Notes under the pieces: generated by a model | Told to the model about the DNA's origin: nothing | Seen by the model: only the letters and a program-made list of their open reading frames with translations | Database searches by the model: none | Source: Macrostomum hystrix | Lineage: Eukaryota; Platyhelminthes; Macrostomidae | NCBI GenBank assembly: GCA_950097015.1 | Contig: CATNEN010000007.1 | Coordinates: forward strand, 3,100,001 to 3,164,000 | DNA length: 64,000 nt | Direction of reading: 5' to 3' | Shown here: positions 13,982 to 24,800 of the stretch, piece after piece | Position numbering within the stretch: position 1 is the stretch's first letter | Layout: every line of letters begins with the position of its first letter | Position numbers and translations under genes: made by a program

Positions 13982-15699
13982 CCAATATTTTCTCATGTAC
14001 TCACTGCATTCTTGTTTGCATCGGTATTTACTCTTGTAATTAGGCTCATGACTTTTGTAATAAGATCCTGGAGAGACGATTGGGAGCATTTTTAATGAGA
14101 ATATAATTTTTTTTCGGAGGATGAGCACCCTAGGTTTGGGGTCTTGAGTTTGGGGAATGGGATTTTAGTGCTAATTTGATTGTCTTGGCACGCTTTTTGC
14201 AGCTTCGCTATTTTGTGCATGATCTCTTAGGGAGTGGCTGCGATAATTTGTTTTGTCCAAGTTCACAAACTGGAAAGTATTTTTTTTGGCGGGGGAACCT
14301 TGTTCCTTCAGGAAAGGTAATGGTTTGTGCAATAAGGAGGCTGCGATAATTTTTTGTCCTAGATATTCAACTTACAAACTGATGTGGAATATTAAAAGTA
14401 GAGAATTTAGAATATGGAGACGGAGTTTTTTAGAGAGAGGCGGGGACCCTTTTTTTCCTGATCTCTTCGGGAATAATAAAAGTAATGGTTTGTGGATAAT
14501 GGAGGCTGCGATTATTTTTGTCCTAGAAGGCCCCTCTTGCATACTACTCGATTCTGAGCCTAGATAACTATCGATGCTGAGCCTAGATAACTATCAATGC
14601 TGAGCCTAGGTAACTATCAATGCTGAGCCTAGATAACTATCAATGCTGAGCCTAGGTAACTATCGATGCTGAGCCTAGATAACTATCAATGCTGAGCCTA
14701 GATAACTATCAATGCTGAGCCTAGATAACTATCAATGCTGAGCCTAGATAACTATCAATGCTGAGCCTAGATAACTATCAATGCTGAGCCTAGATAACTA
14801 TCAATGCTGAGCCTAGATAACTATCAATGCTGAGCCTAGATAACTATCAATGCTGAGCCTAGATAGCTATCAATGCTGAGCCTAGATAACTATCAATGCT
14901 GAGCCTGGATAGCTATCAATCCTGTGCCTAGATATCTATAAAAATGTTGAGCCTAGAAATCTATAAGAATGTTGAGCCTAGATATGGATCGATTCTGAGC
15001 CTAGGAATCTATTAATTCTAAGCCTAGATATCTATCAATGCTGAGCATAGATATCTATCAATGCTGAGCCTAGATATCTATCAATGCTTTTGCAAGTAAG
15101 TAAGCAAGTAAGCAAGTAAGTAAGCAAGTAAGTAAGTAAGTAAGCAAGTAAGTAAGCAAGTATAATCAAGAAATGTTACTTTCTGCCAAGAAAGGCCGAT
15201 CACTTGAATCAATGCAGTTCTCAGCTGTTGCCTTTGGAGTATGCTGTGATGTGAATTTTGAATCTGCTATAATTGAAATCTGCTATATCTGCTAAATGAG
15301 TTTGAATAAAACTCAATCAAAAAAATAAAAAAATATCTCAGTGCCGAACAGATAACAGAAGCCAGCTCAGCCTGTACACATTGGGCAGTAATTATCTCGC
15401 CAGTGGGGTTGACACAGCTATGCACATTTGGGTGAGAAATTCCTTATCAGTACGCTCGCCTAACAAAACTGGCTCTGATGCAATCATTAAAATTGGCACA
15501 GGAGCCTCACTGTGCACAAGCTGAAAACAAGAATGCATTAGAAAAGCCTATTTAAAACTGTTTTTCGAATATTTAATCCCCTTGCCAATGGAATTAAGCT
15601 TAATAAAATTACGTGTACCGATTCCGGCCCATTTGTGATCTTTTGGCGAAGGAATTTTGAAAATCGGTTGAGCCGTTCGGGAGCTAGTCGATTGCAAAC
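10402..15699. repeat. Large duplication, right copy
   Basis: Partner of 1-5,297. Retained synteny from left to right: 18-bp array, 104-codon open frame, 23-bp array, CAAG/TAAG tract and first 330-bp unit. After the breakpoint near 15,699 only two 330-bp units remain, whereas the left copy has twelve, which fits unequal exchange within that array. Confidence 0.93.
14553..15162. repeat. 23-bp minisatellite and CAAG/TAAG tract, copy 2
   Basis: Matches 4,151-4,760 with the same order of unit variants, including the rare TAACTATCGATGC units. This shows that the large duplication post-dates array expansion. Confidence 0.93.
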
Positions 15700-16065
15700 A
15701 AACATACAAGATTTTCATTTTTAGTATATTAGATAAGACTAGCTGCCTTCGCTACCCTCTGGGTAGCCTCACTGGAGTTCTTATCAGTTCGTTATCAAAA
15801 CTGGCTCTGATGCAATCATTAAAGTTGGCACTGGAGCCTCACTGTGCACAAGCTGAAAACAAGAATGCATTAGAAAAGCCTATTTAAAACAGTTTTTCGA
15901 ATATTTAATCCCCTTGGCAATGAAATTAAGCTTAATAAAAATACGTGTACCGATTCCGGCCCATTTGTGATCTTTTGGCGAAGGAATTTTGAAAATCGGT
16001 TGAGCCGTTCGGGAGCTAGTCGATTGCAAACAAACATACAAGATTTTCATTTTTAGTATATTAGA
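15448..16065 (+). repeat. Two 330-bp TE-like units
   Basis: Two units of the family at 5,046-9,040, with the marker phrase at 15,471 and 15,805. The second ends in TAGTATATTAGAAG and runs into unique sequence. Confidence 0.9.
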
Positions 16066-17568
16066 AGATAAAGCCTTGTCAAACAAGCAATAATTTCATG
16101 CAAATACATGAATTTTTTTCTGGTGGGGCGAGCCCCCATAAATACTCTTAATTAATGTAAATTGCGATAAGTTTCATGCGTGTCAAGTTGTAGTGAATGT
16201 GAAGTTGTACAGTTCATTGTATGCATGATGCAATATGACAACCTCACAATAACAATCAGTCTGAACCGGTCTACATAGTTATGTGATAGCTAGCCGAAAA
16301 TTCCGTGCCTTTATCGCAGGTAAAACTGTGAAGGAAACTGCCGGTGTAGCTCACTACATGTAGCTTTGTCATGAATTTAGAATTGGGCCTGCAATCGTAG
16401 GATTTTAGAATAACGTTTGCAATTAGTCGAACCTATTGCCTAAAGTCAGTTTTGGCTGCTAATGCATTGTATACTTTTAATGCAAATTGTCATCCAATAC
16501 AATTAGGTGGACATTTAGAAGTACATTAGAAGTAATTTAGGTGGACATTTATCTCTGGACAAATAAACCAACTTCATCAGTAGAATGTATAACGCAATTT
16601 ATATTTGAAATTCATTTTTCTCAGTCCCATGATGTTTACTTTACACTCTCTCGTAGCTACAGCTGGCGTGTTTGCGATTGGACACTGTTTATTGTATAAA
16701 TCATCTATTGATATACCTTACCTATTTACCCTGTTATGTGCTACTCAAGCAGGTTTCATTTGTTTGTTCTGCTCAGGGGAGGGCCATTTTTGTTTAACTG
16801 CATGTTCGTTTCATATCCGGCTACCAAGCTTCCATCGCGCATTAGTCAATAGCTTCGGCAGTACACTCATTGTGAGAAGTTAGAAAAGGTCTAAGTAATG
16901 CAGTTTTTTGTTCACAGAGATACGATGCTTTACAGTTAAAAGACATGCGTGCAGGGTATTAAGCCTACTTTTTCTGCTCTTAAAATATGATGGAATCATT
17001 TCGGCAGCAAAAACTAATCGCAGAGACCTTTAATCTCAGCATCACTTTCCCGTTAATTTCATCCACCGATTATGTCTTTTACTGACTGAAGAGTGCGTGC
17101 GGAAGACTTCAATTTATTCAGTTTCAGCTTTGGGATTGTAGCCATCTTTGAGATGCTTTTGTTGAAGGTGTGTGTATAACCCTATAGCCAGTCAGTATCT
17201 CGAGGTCCGTCAGGCCAAGAAAACGCGCCGCGGCCAGAGGTCGGGTCCAGAGGTCTTGTAATGACAGAAATGTGGGTAACCCGGTCGTGTTAGGAACTTA
17301 GGGCACGAGGCATTTTCATATAATTTTGTTATATTTGCGTCGAACTCTGAGTATGAGACATAGAATAAGCATTGATTTGCTGGGTTACCAGTGTTGGAAT
17401 TCTGGTTTCCAGGGGTTCAGAAAAGCAACAAATCGACCATTCTCAGGTATTAAGTCTCTGAAGTCTCCTTTTCACTACATGTACGCTCGTAAGTTGATCG
17501 TACTTAACTAGCTATGCAGGTTTGGATGCCTGGTCAGAAGTCTTTTTATCAGCTAGATCAATCGCTGA
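16066..17568. other. Intergenic, no recognised gene
   Basis: Non-repetitive, mixed-composition sequence. A 92-codon open frame at 16,605-16,883 has no recognisable family, splice context or codon bias like the nearby genes. Its right end is the 3' flank of the minus-strand GPCR; no AATAAA was seen close to that stop. Confidence 0.5.
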
Positions 17569-19164
17569 TTATATTTTTTTCTCTGAGGACCCGGGCATTT
17601 CCGACAGCCGGTAACAGCTGAGAGTCTTGCGATCAGCCGAGGCTGCCCCGCAGCAGCGTCTGCAGGCCCGGAAGCAGACCATCGCGCCAACTGCACGTCG
17701 AAATTCGGCGCTTCGCTTCAGCAGAACGAAGACGTTGGTGGTCTGGTTGAGTAGCGCCAGAGCCTTGCTGGCGTAGACAATGTTGGCCAGCAGCAGCAGA
17801 TAGTCGATGTGGTCGGCTACCTTGAGTGTCTCCATGGCTGCGTCCAGCATCGGGTGGAATATCAGCACTGGTAGGTAGAGAACCAGGTAGATAATGGCCA
17901 GAATAACCACGAGGATCGTTCCGTTGAGATCATCAACAGTAGCTCTCTGCGTTCTGTTGAGTTCTCCTTGAAGCGATCGCCGATTGCGCATCGCTGCCAG
18001 GACCCGTTTGACTAGGAAAACATTCAGAAGCAGCATGACCAGAATGGGCAGAGTTGGCGGATTCGATACCAAGCTGGAGTAGAACAGCATGGTCCAGCGA
18101 GCGAACGGTTCGTCCATCCTGTAGCAGTAGATCATAGCGGCCCTTTCAGACACCATCACTTGCATGTGACGCACCAGTGCACCAGTCGGCAATGTGGCAA
18201 CAAGCGATACTAAGAACGTGGCAACAAGGGCCCGAATGGCGCTCTGGCGCCGAGACTGCATAGAGGCCAGCGGACGGTAGATGGCCCAGGCGCGGTCGGC
18301 TACCAGAAGGAGCAGCCAGAGGCAGGCGAGCAGCTGGCAGAAATTGACGGAGTATCTAGAACCGACGAGATTCGTGGAATGATTTCGAGGCAATAGTCTG
18401 CGAGAGTGTGACGCATGTTCTTTACACTGACCCTGAGCACACACACGACACAAATACGTGCACACAGAAACACACACAAACACACAGGTATGCACATCTC
18501 CCCTGACTTATCATCATCATCAGCAGTGGGCACGACCACTGAGTCTTGTGGGGGTGGCCTTCTTGGTGGTAAATTGCACGACAGTCCCCGAGCCCAGTCT
18601 CTTTCGAGTCTCTGCGCGCCTTTTGCGCCCAAAATCGAGTTCGAAACTATGAAACTCGGGAGATACTCAAATGGATTTCTATTGGAAATTTTAAGCATCA
18701 ACATACAAATTAAGTTGTGGTTTGCCATATATTTTTCGTACTATTAATCGCTACTGAGCAATAAAAATTGTCCTCTCACACCTGCAAAATTTGCACCACA
18801 CTTCGCTCAGGTTGTAGAGGTAGAAGCCGTAGTGACCTCGGGTCAGCCAGGACAAGCCCTTGCTAAGGAATCCGTGGAGAATTCCGGTGATGAGTAGATT
18901 TAGACAATCGGCCATTGCGATGCATCCCAGGTACAGATTCTGCCTACTGCTTCGCATGTCAGTCAGCATGACCTTGGCTACGATGACGTTTCCAACTAGG
19001 CCAATGAGCACTACAGCCGGCATCAGGATGCCTGACATCGAGCCGATGAAGTGGGACATGCCGCAGTAGAACTTTCTCGCCGGATCGATACTCAGACAAT
19101 CGCGCACTAGGCTCATGGGGCTCTCTATGAAGCCCACAATGCGTATTGCTTCAGTGCTGTTCAT
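17569..19164 (-). CDS. Rhodopsin-family (class A) GPCR, peptide-receptor type, two exons
   Basis: Exons on the minus strand: 19,164-18,782 and 18,355-17,569, giving 389 residues. The donor is CAG|GTGTGAG. Two acceptors are in phase: TCTAG before 18,355 and CGCAG before 18,397. I chose the first because it places exactly 24 residues from the Cys of VWCKFC (TM3 start) to the Asp of ADRAW, the canonical class A spacing; the other adds 14 residues. TM1 has GLVGNV (N1.50), TM2 has IAMADCLNL (D2.50), TM6 has LYLPVLIF, and TM7 has LLNQTTNVF where NPxxY is usual. DRY is replaced by DRA. The N-x-x-x-N TM7 pattern recalls FMRFamide-receptor-like groups, but the ligand is unknown. It is a plasma-membrane receptor, presumably G-protein coupled. 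The ATG at 19,164 follows an AT-rich stretch with an ATAAAAA-like motif about 80 bp upstream. Confidence 0.85.
18420..18640 (-). repeat. Dispersed repeat fragment in GPCR intron (tRNA-SINE family 2 body)
   Basis: The CA-rich stretch plus AAATTGCACGACA within the 426-bp intron resembles 40,741-40,890 and 41,165-41,300 (shared GAGCACACA, CACACAGGTRTGYACATC and CTGACTT phrases). No tRNA-like head is seen here, so it is a fragment. Confidence 0.55.
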
Positions 19165-19868
19165 TCTCTGCTGGAGGTGTCATTCCTACACGCGTAGATG
19201 CTGTAGCTCTCTAACCCAAGCTGATTTATGAATGCAGCTTTTTTATTTCCACCAATAAAAATCCGTATCCATTAGTTTGCGGCTTGACTGAGGCATTTGT
19301 GTCATCACATTTGGTTCTTGCATCTGGTTGGTTAAAGCAATTTCAGCTTTCATTCTCTAGCGCCCATTGCATGGATTTTATACTCATTCTATATTTTTTA
19401 GGCAAATCGAATCAGCTCATGCATACAGGGACTGAATGGTCACACTTTTTCCTCTAATTTGATGTTGATGTCGCGTTGCGACTTGTTGTAGCTTGTTGTT
19501 GTTAAGGCTACTTTAGCAGTTTGTGATGGGGATTCAGGGATAACTGCTTAGACTAGGCGCCAAATCGATTATCGTCACATTCTTCTTGTGTGACAATGGA
19601 AGGAATGACAGAAAGTGTCTGAAGTGGAGACGCGTGTCAATTCTCCCTTGCGCTTGTTAACCAAATCGAAACAGTCCCATAAACAACACTGTCCACCAGC
19701 TCTGCCGATAACACGCCAATAGAAAAGACACACAAGGGACAGTTATGTAAACGACTGAGTAAAACTGAAATTCTCATTTATTGATCCGAGATGTATACTT
19801 TTTTTCAGACAATGACTTCGGACTTAAGCAAAATTTTCGCTTAGTTAATCAGATGATTAATAATTTAT
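19165..19868. other. Upstream region of the GPCR, no gene seen
   Basis: AT-rich unique sequence. The first 120 bp upstream of the GPCR start contains an inverted CCAAT (ATTGG on the minus strand) and an A/T tract. Nothing else was recognised. Confidence 0.5.
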
Positions 19869-20052
19869 AACACCTGCCCCAATCAGGCCAGTTGTGCAGC
19901 CGACACCACAGCCGCAGCTATTGCGCGGCGCATCTGAAGGCTGCGTACAGGTGTTCGGTCCATGGACTGGGGGACGCCACACACGTCCTCAATTGCCCTA
20001 GCTAATGCTGGTACCCATTTATCAGATGGGTGAACTGAAGCAGTGCAGATTA
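19869..20052 (-). mobile_element. SINE family 1, 5'-truncated copy
   Basis: Matches the body of the full copy at 24,432-24,722 (shared CAGCCGCAGCTATTGCGCGG and AGTCCATGGACTGGG on the plus strand) but stops at AGCAGTGCAGATTAA, before the tRNA-like head. Loss of the 5' end is typical of truncated retroposition. Confidence 0.8.
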
Positions 20053-20059
20053 AAGTTCA

Positions 20060-20580
20060 AAGTTAATAACAAAGTTCAGCAATTTGACCGTACATAGCTC
20101 GTATCTACGTTCAAACGTACAGAAGACCACGCTATTTCTGCCCATGGAGAAACACCACAGAAGGATTTCAAATACCCACTGCCTATACTTCACGACAGCT
20201 CCCAAACCGAATGACCGATTTTCGTGAAAGTCCACCATGGATCAACATTTTCCGCCCTTTACGGTGCACTAACGTTCAAAGCCGTCCGACGTCAGAATCG
20301 TCGAGATATTCAGCAATTGTTGTCGAAGATCCTGACAAGGACAACTAGCATATTGGTCTGTATAAATTTCTATGTCGTCGAATCCGCACATGGTTCAGTA
20401 ATTAAAAAAACTACCAATATAATTAAAATATAATTAATAGCATATCACTAATAGCCTATATTTTCCATGATGAATTTTTGTAAGCCAAAAAAGTATGCCT
20501 GACTTGGTGCCTTTGTAATTCTGAAAGCTGCTTCATCGGATAGTGCTGACATTTTTTGCCATTGTTCTGGATTTCATGGC
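20060..20580. mobile_element. Foldback-type dispersed element, copy 1
   Basis: Shares segments with 38,165-38,630 and 41,440-41,890: CTCCCAAACCGAATGA, CTTTACG plus AGCCGTCCGACGTCAG, TCGAGATATTCAGC and TTGTCGAAGATCCTG. The right half carries GTAATTCTGAAAGCTGCTTC, matching the inverted right arms of the other copies. It is the most degraded of the three and no coding capacity was seen. Confidence 0.65.
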
Positions 20581-21654
20581 GATCGGTTTAATATTTTGGG
20601 AGACAGAGAAAAATAAAAATGTGTATTTGAAATGCCCCGGTAGTCTTTCATCTGTTAATTAATAGACTACTATTATTCAGCACGCATTCTAACCTTTCCA
20701 CACTTTTGTTGACGACAAAACGACCTTTTGATGCAGCCCCTCTTGAAGTGATGATTTGCCTCGTGTGCCTCCCTGGGCTAGATCCACCGGCGCGTGAAAC
20801 TCTCGCCGACAAACACTAAGTCACGATAACGATCTTTTTACGATGCTCGTTACGAGCTCGTTAGATGCTCGTACGCAGAATTCTCAAACCGGAAAAAAGC
20901 AGAGTGGGAATGTCCAAGTCTGTGACAACATCACAAATCGGGCTAGTTTTTTATAAATTAAGTTTATTTATTTCTGACAGCGAATTTCAGTGGAAAAAAA
21001 TGATAGTGATGGCATGCTCGCTACAGGAAAAGCTCTAGCTAGTTAATCCTTGCTTAGTGCATCCTTATGCAGCAAATCTGATGCGGTAAAGACAGAATAG
21101 AAAAGTGATCAAGACAAAACGTTATTGTGAGTTAAAATTTTACAGCTGGTTGTGGACAAAACTTTTACAAATGGCAATCTCCAATGAGAATAAAGTAAAA
21201 CAACGAAGCAAAGTTTCACCTATTTGTTTCATATTGCAGACAGCTAAAAGTGCATGCACTTTAACAACAAATTGACTGTAAGACAAAACTAAATTTTCAA
21301 TCAGGCAATATTAGTTTTATTGTGGGTCGAATTATCAGAGATCGTTGACGTCTATCGTAGCTCCTGTAGCCACGTACAAGATTTTCGTCGACAAAAATAG
21401 ACAAAGACCATATTTTAACATATTTATTCAACTGAAATTAAACATCAAATACAACAAAGAAAAATCCCAATGAATGATGGTTTTAGCTTATATTCTTGTG
21501 ATAAAAGTATTAAAGACACAATAATATATCATAATAAGTCATGCTATCTTCTGTTTAAGATATAAATTGAATTTTCAAAGCAAAGTTAGCCTTCTGAATT
21601 TACGTCTTCTTTAAGACGGGTTTCATTTGTAATTAAAAACATAAAATTCTTCAA
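20581..21654. other. AT-rich intergenic, nothing recognised
   Basis: Unique AT-rich sequence between the foldback element and the CAATCAGC array. It would contain the 3' flank of the minus-strand GPCR ending at 21,861. Confidence 0.5.
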
Positions 21655-21831
21655 CAGGCCAATCAGCCAATCAGCAATCAGCAATCAGCCAATCAGCAAT
21701 CAGCAATCAGCCAATCAGCAATCAGCCAATCAGCAATCAGCCAATCAGCAATCAGCCAATCAGCAATCAGCCAATCAGCAATCAGCCAATCAGCAATCAG
21801 CCAATCAGCCAATCAGCCAATCAGCAATCAA
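21655..21831. repeat. CAATCAGC short tandem array
   Basis: Units CAATCAGC and CAATCAGCCAATCAG repeat without interruption. The array starts about 30 bp downstream of the GPCR stop, so it probably lies in or next to its 3' UTR. Confidence 0.95.
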
Positions 21832-21860
21832 TGAATCAAATAATCAGTTCATACTTTCGT

Positions 21861-24800
21861 TCAGACACTGCCAACCGGTTCGGCCGCGTTGCCCTGCCTC
21901 CGAGACGTCAGGTTCGTCATCTGGACGCTGCTGCTAGTCTGTCTGCGGCACTGGCGCCGGTTCTGGTCGCGGGCTCCCGTTGCGCCCGCAGGTCCACTCG
22001 CAAGAGCAGCAGCTGCTTCAGCCGCAGTCGGTGGCTGCCTTCGTCGGGATCCCAGCAGAGCGGCCTCGACGTCTTCCTCGCGCCCAGCATCTCCACCGCG
22101 CCGAAGGTTGTAATTGTTGTTGTTGATATTATTGAGGTTGAAGTTGTTATTGCTCCGACGGTTTTGGCTGTGATTGCCGGCTGGACGCCTGCCGCAGGTC
22201 ACCACCTGTTTGTAATCGGTGATATTTCTCAGAGTTGTTTAGTTTTTAATCAAAGAGCAGTGCAGGTATTATTACAGAAATTCGAGTAGAAAGAGCATGA
22301 AAACACGGCACAGCCAATCACGCAAACCCATCCACCCAACCACCTGCCCTGTGCAAGAGGGCTGAGGGAAATTGCACATCATTTTGGTGCCAGTAGACCT
22401 GCAGCCAGCGGGTGGCAATTCTGCGACTGACTAGGAGTGTACATTTGACTCGACTTTCTCATTCTCGAGTTTTTCTCTGCAGCCCGACCCCTCCCCTTAC
22501 CTCGATGAAGTGAGCTCGGAATCGGCAGCTGATGATGCACAGCGTGATGGGGTTGCTGGCCGAATAAGCGGATGGCAGCAGCTTGGCAACCGTCTTGAGC
22601 CACACGAACAGCACGGGCACCCGGCTGGCGGTGAAGTAGTGCAGCATGAGGATGTAGTCCAGGCCCCAGGCGGCGAAGAACACAGCGGAGAGGCACAGGG
22701 CCAGCTTGGCCAGTTTCCGCCGGCCTTCGATCTGGCTGGCAGCCGAGCTGTTGGCGGCCCTCTCGGTGGCTGCGGCGGCGCGCTCGTGCGCCCTGGCGGT
22801 GCGCATCAGCTTGCAAGCCATGAGGCCATAGAACACGGCGATCAGGGAGCCGGGGATCAGGTAGTACAGCAGCAGCTTGGCCACCAGCATACTTGTGCGG
22901 TAGCCATGGCCCCAGCTCTCAGGGAATGGGTAGCAATGTGGCACCAGCAGGCAGTTGTGCAGCTTCTGCTCAATGTGGCTGCTCAGAGCGTAGGGTGTCG
23001 CCAGGAGCACTGCGATTTCGTGGGCATCATTTTTGGGAGATAACTGAGGATTTGCTGATGCCAATTTCCTATTTGACAGTGGATTTCTGTTATTTTAAGT
23101 TAGATTCTCCATGTCAGTGGGGTGAGATCTCCATGTCAATGGGGTGAGATTCTCCATGTCAGTGGGGTGAGATTCTCCATGTCAATGGGGTGAGATTCTC
23201 CATGTCAGTGGGGTGAGATTCGCCATGTCAGTGGGGTGAGATTATCGATGCCAGTGGGTGAGATTCTCTATGTCAATGGGGTGAGATTCTCTAATGCCAG
23301 TGGGTGAGATTCTCCATGCCAGTGGGTGAGATTCTCCATGCCAGTGGGTGAGATTATCGATGCCAGTGGGTGAGATTCTCCATGCCAGTGGGTTAGATTC
23401 TCTATGCCAGTGGGTGAGATTCTCCATGCCAGTGGGTGAGATTCTCCATTTCAGTGGGGTAGCTCAAGTACTGAAATATAATGTAGCTAGATTTAGTTCT
23501 CGTTAAGGAAAATAATTAATAATAATCAATTAAAAAATAATTAATCGAGATTGAAATATGTAGGCTACGTAAAGTACTTTAAGTTGTTGCACAGTTGCAC
23601 AGTTTAAAATGAAAAAAAATTAAAATTAAATTGATACACAACTTTTAATACAATTTGATTGTTGGATACAGTCACCAACAGTGCTTTAATAGTTTTTAAA
23701 AAAAAATTTTTTTCTCTGTGAAAGCGTAGCTCGGCAGTACGCGGCCTACAAGAAAAGATTCGAGAGAAAAAAACTGCTGTTTTGAATAATGCTACTAATA
23801 GTAGTGCAAAAGAATCTCACCGCACAGCAACTCACCTGCAGCCGCCCAGATGATGCCCAAACCGAGCTTTGGCAACAGACTTCTCGAGTGCTTCAGGTTG
23901 GACATTGGTCTAGTGATGGCGAGACAGCTGAGGGAGGTTTGTGCCGGCTTTGATTTCCAACAATTCCAAGAATAGGCGGATCTACTTTGCAAACCGAAAA
24001 ACAATGATAAATTATGCATCGGAATGTGCTAAAAAATGAATTTCACACTTTGTCAAGACAAATTTGGCCTGAAAATCAATCAATCAAGAATAAATGGATT
24101 GGTAGCCATGGCGGCTCATATGGCTTGATCAACATTCGGGCCGGCTCAGTCAGCCACGGCCGCCAGTTTGCAGAGTCATCGGCTTATTAATTTATCATTC
24201 TGGGTCATGGGAACTGACCATGCAAAACTGGGGAACACTGAGTCCCCATTGAGTAATTGAGTAAAGCAAAGCTCAGCTTTGTGTTCTAAATTTATAGAAA
24301 AATGTTTTGAAATAGCAAGAAACGTCACTCAAACGTCACATTTTGAACTCAAAACTTTACATTTCTTGGGCTCGCTGTGTGCAAATATGGCATTGAAATT
24401 AGTGTCAATAATAATTGATTATTAATAATTGATTACACCTGCCCCTATAGGGCCAGATGTGCAGCCGACAGCACAGCCGCAGCTATTGCGCGGCGCATCT
24501 GAAGACTGCGTACAGCTGTTCAGTCCATGGACTGGGGGACGCCACACCCACCTTCAATTATCCCAGCTGATGCTGGTACCCATTTAACAGCGGGGTGAAC
24601 TGAAGCAATGCAGAGTTAAGTGTCTTGCTAAAGGACACAAATTGTTTCAGTGGAGTCGGGAATCGAACTCCCGACCTTCAAGTCGTAAGTCCGACGCCCT
24701 AACCACTAGGCTACAACCCGAGTGTCAATACAAATATATATACCCATTGCTATCAGCAATAGGACTACCAAGCCATGTTGCCGATCGTTTATATACCCAT

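Noticed and set aside
1-14000. CRISPR-like regular repeats
   Set aside because: Units are contiguous without unique spacers and the DNA is eukaryotic.
16605-16883. 92-codon open frame with hydrophobic start
   Set aside because: No family similarity I recognise, no splice or poly(A) context; insufficient support.
18382-18397. Alternative GPCR acceptor CGCAG before 18,397
   Set aside because: In phase, but makes the Cys to Asp spacing in TM3 14 residues too long; the TCTAG site gives the canonical 24.
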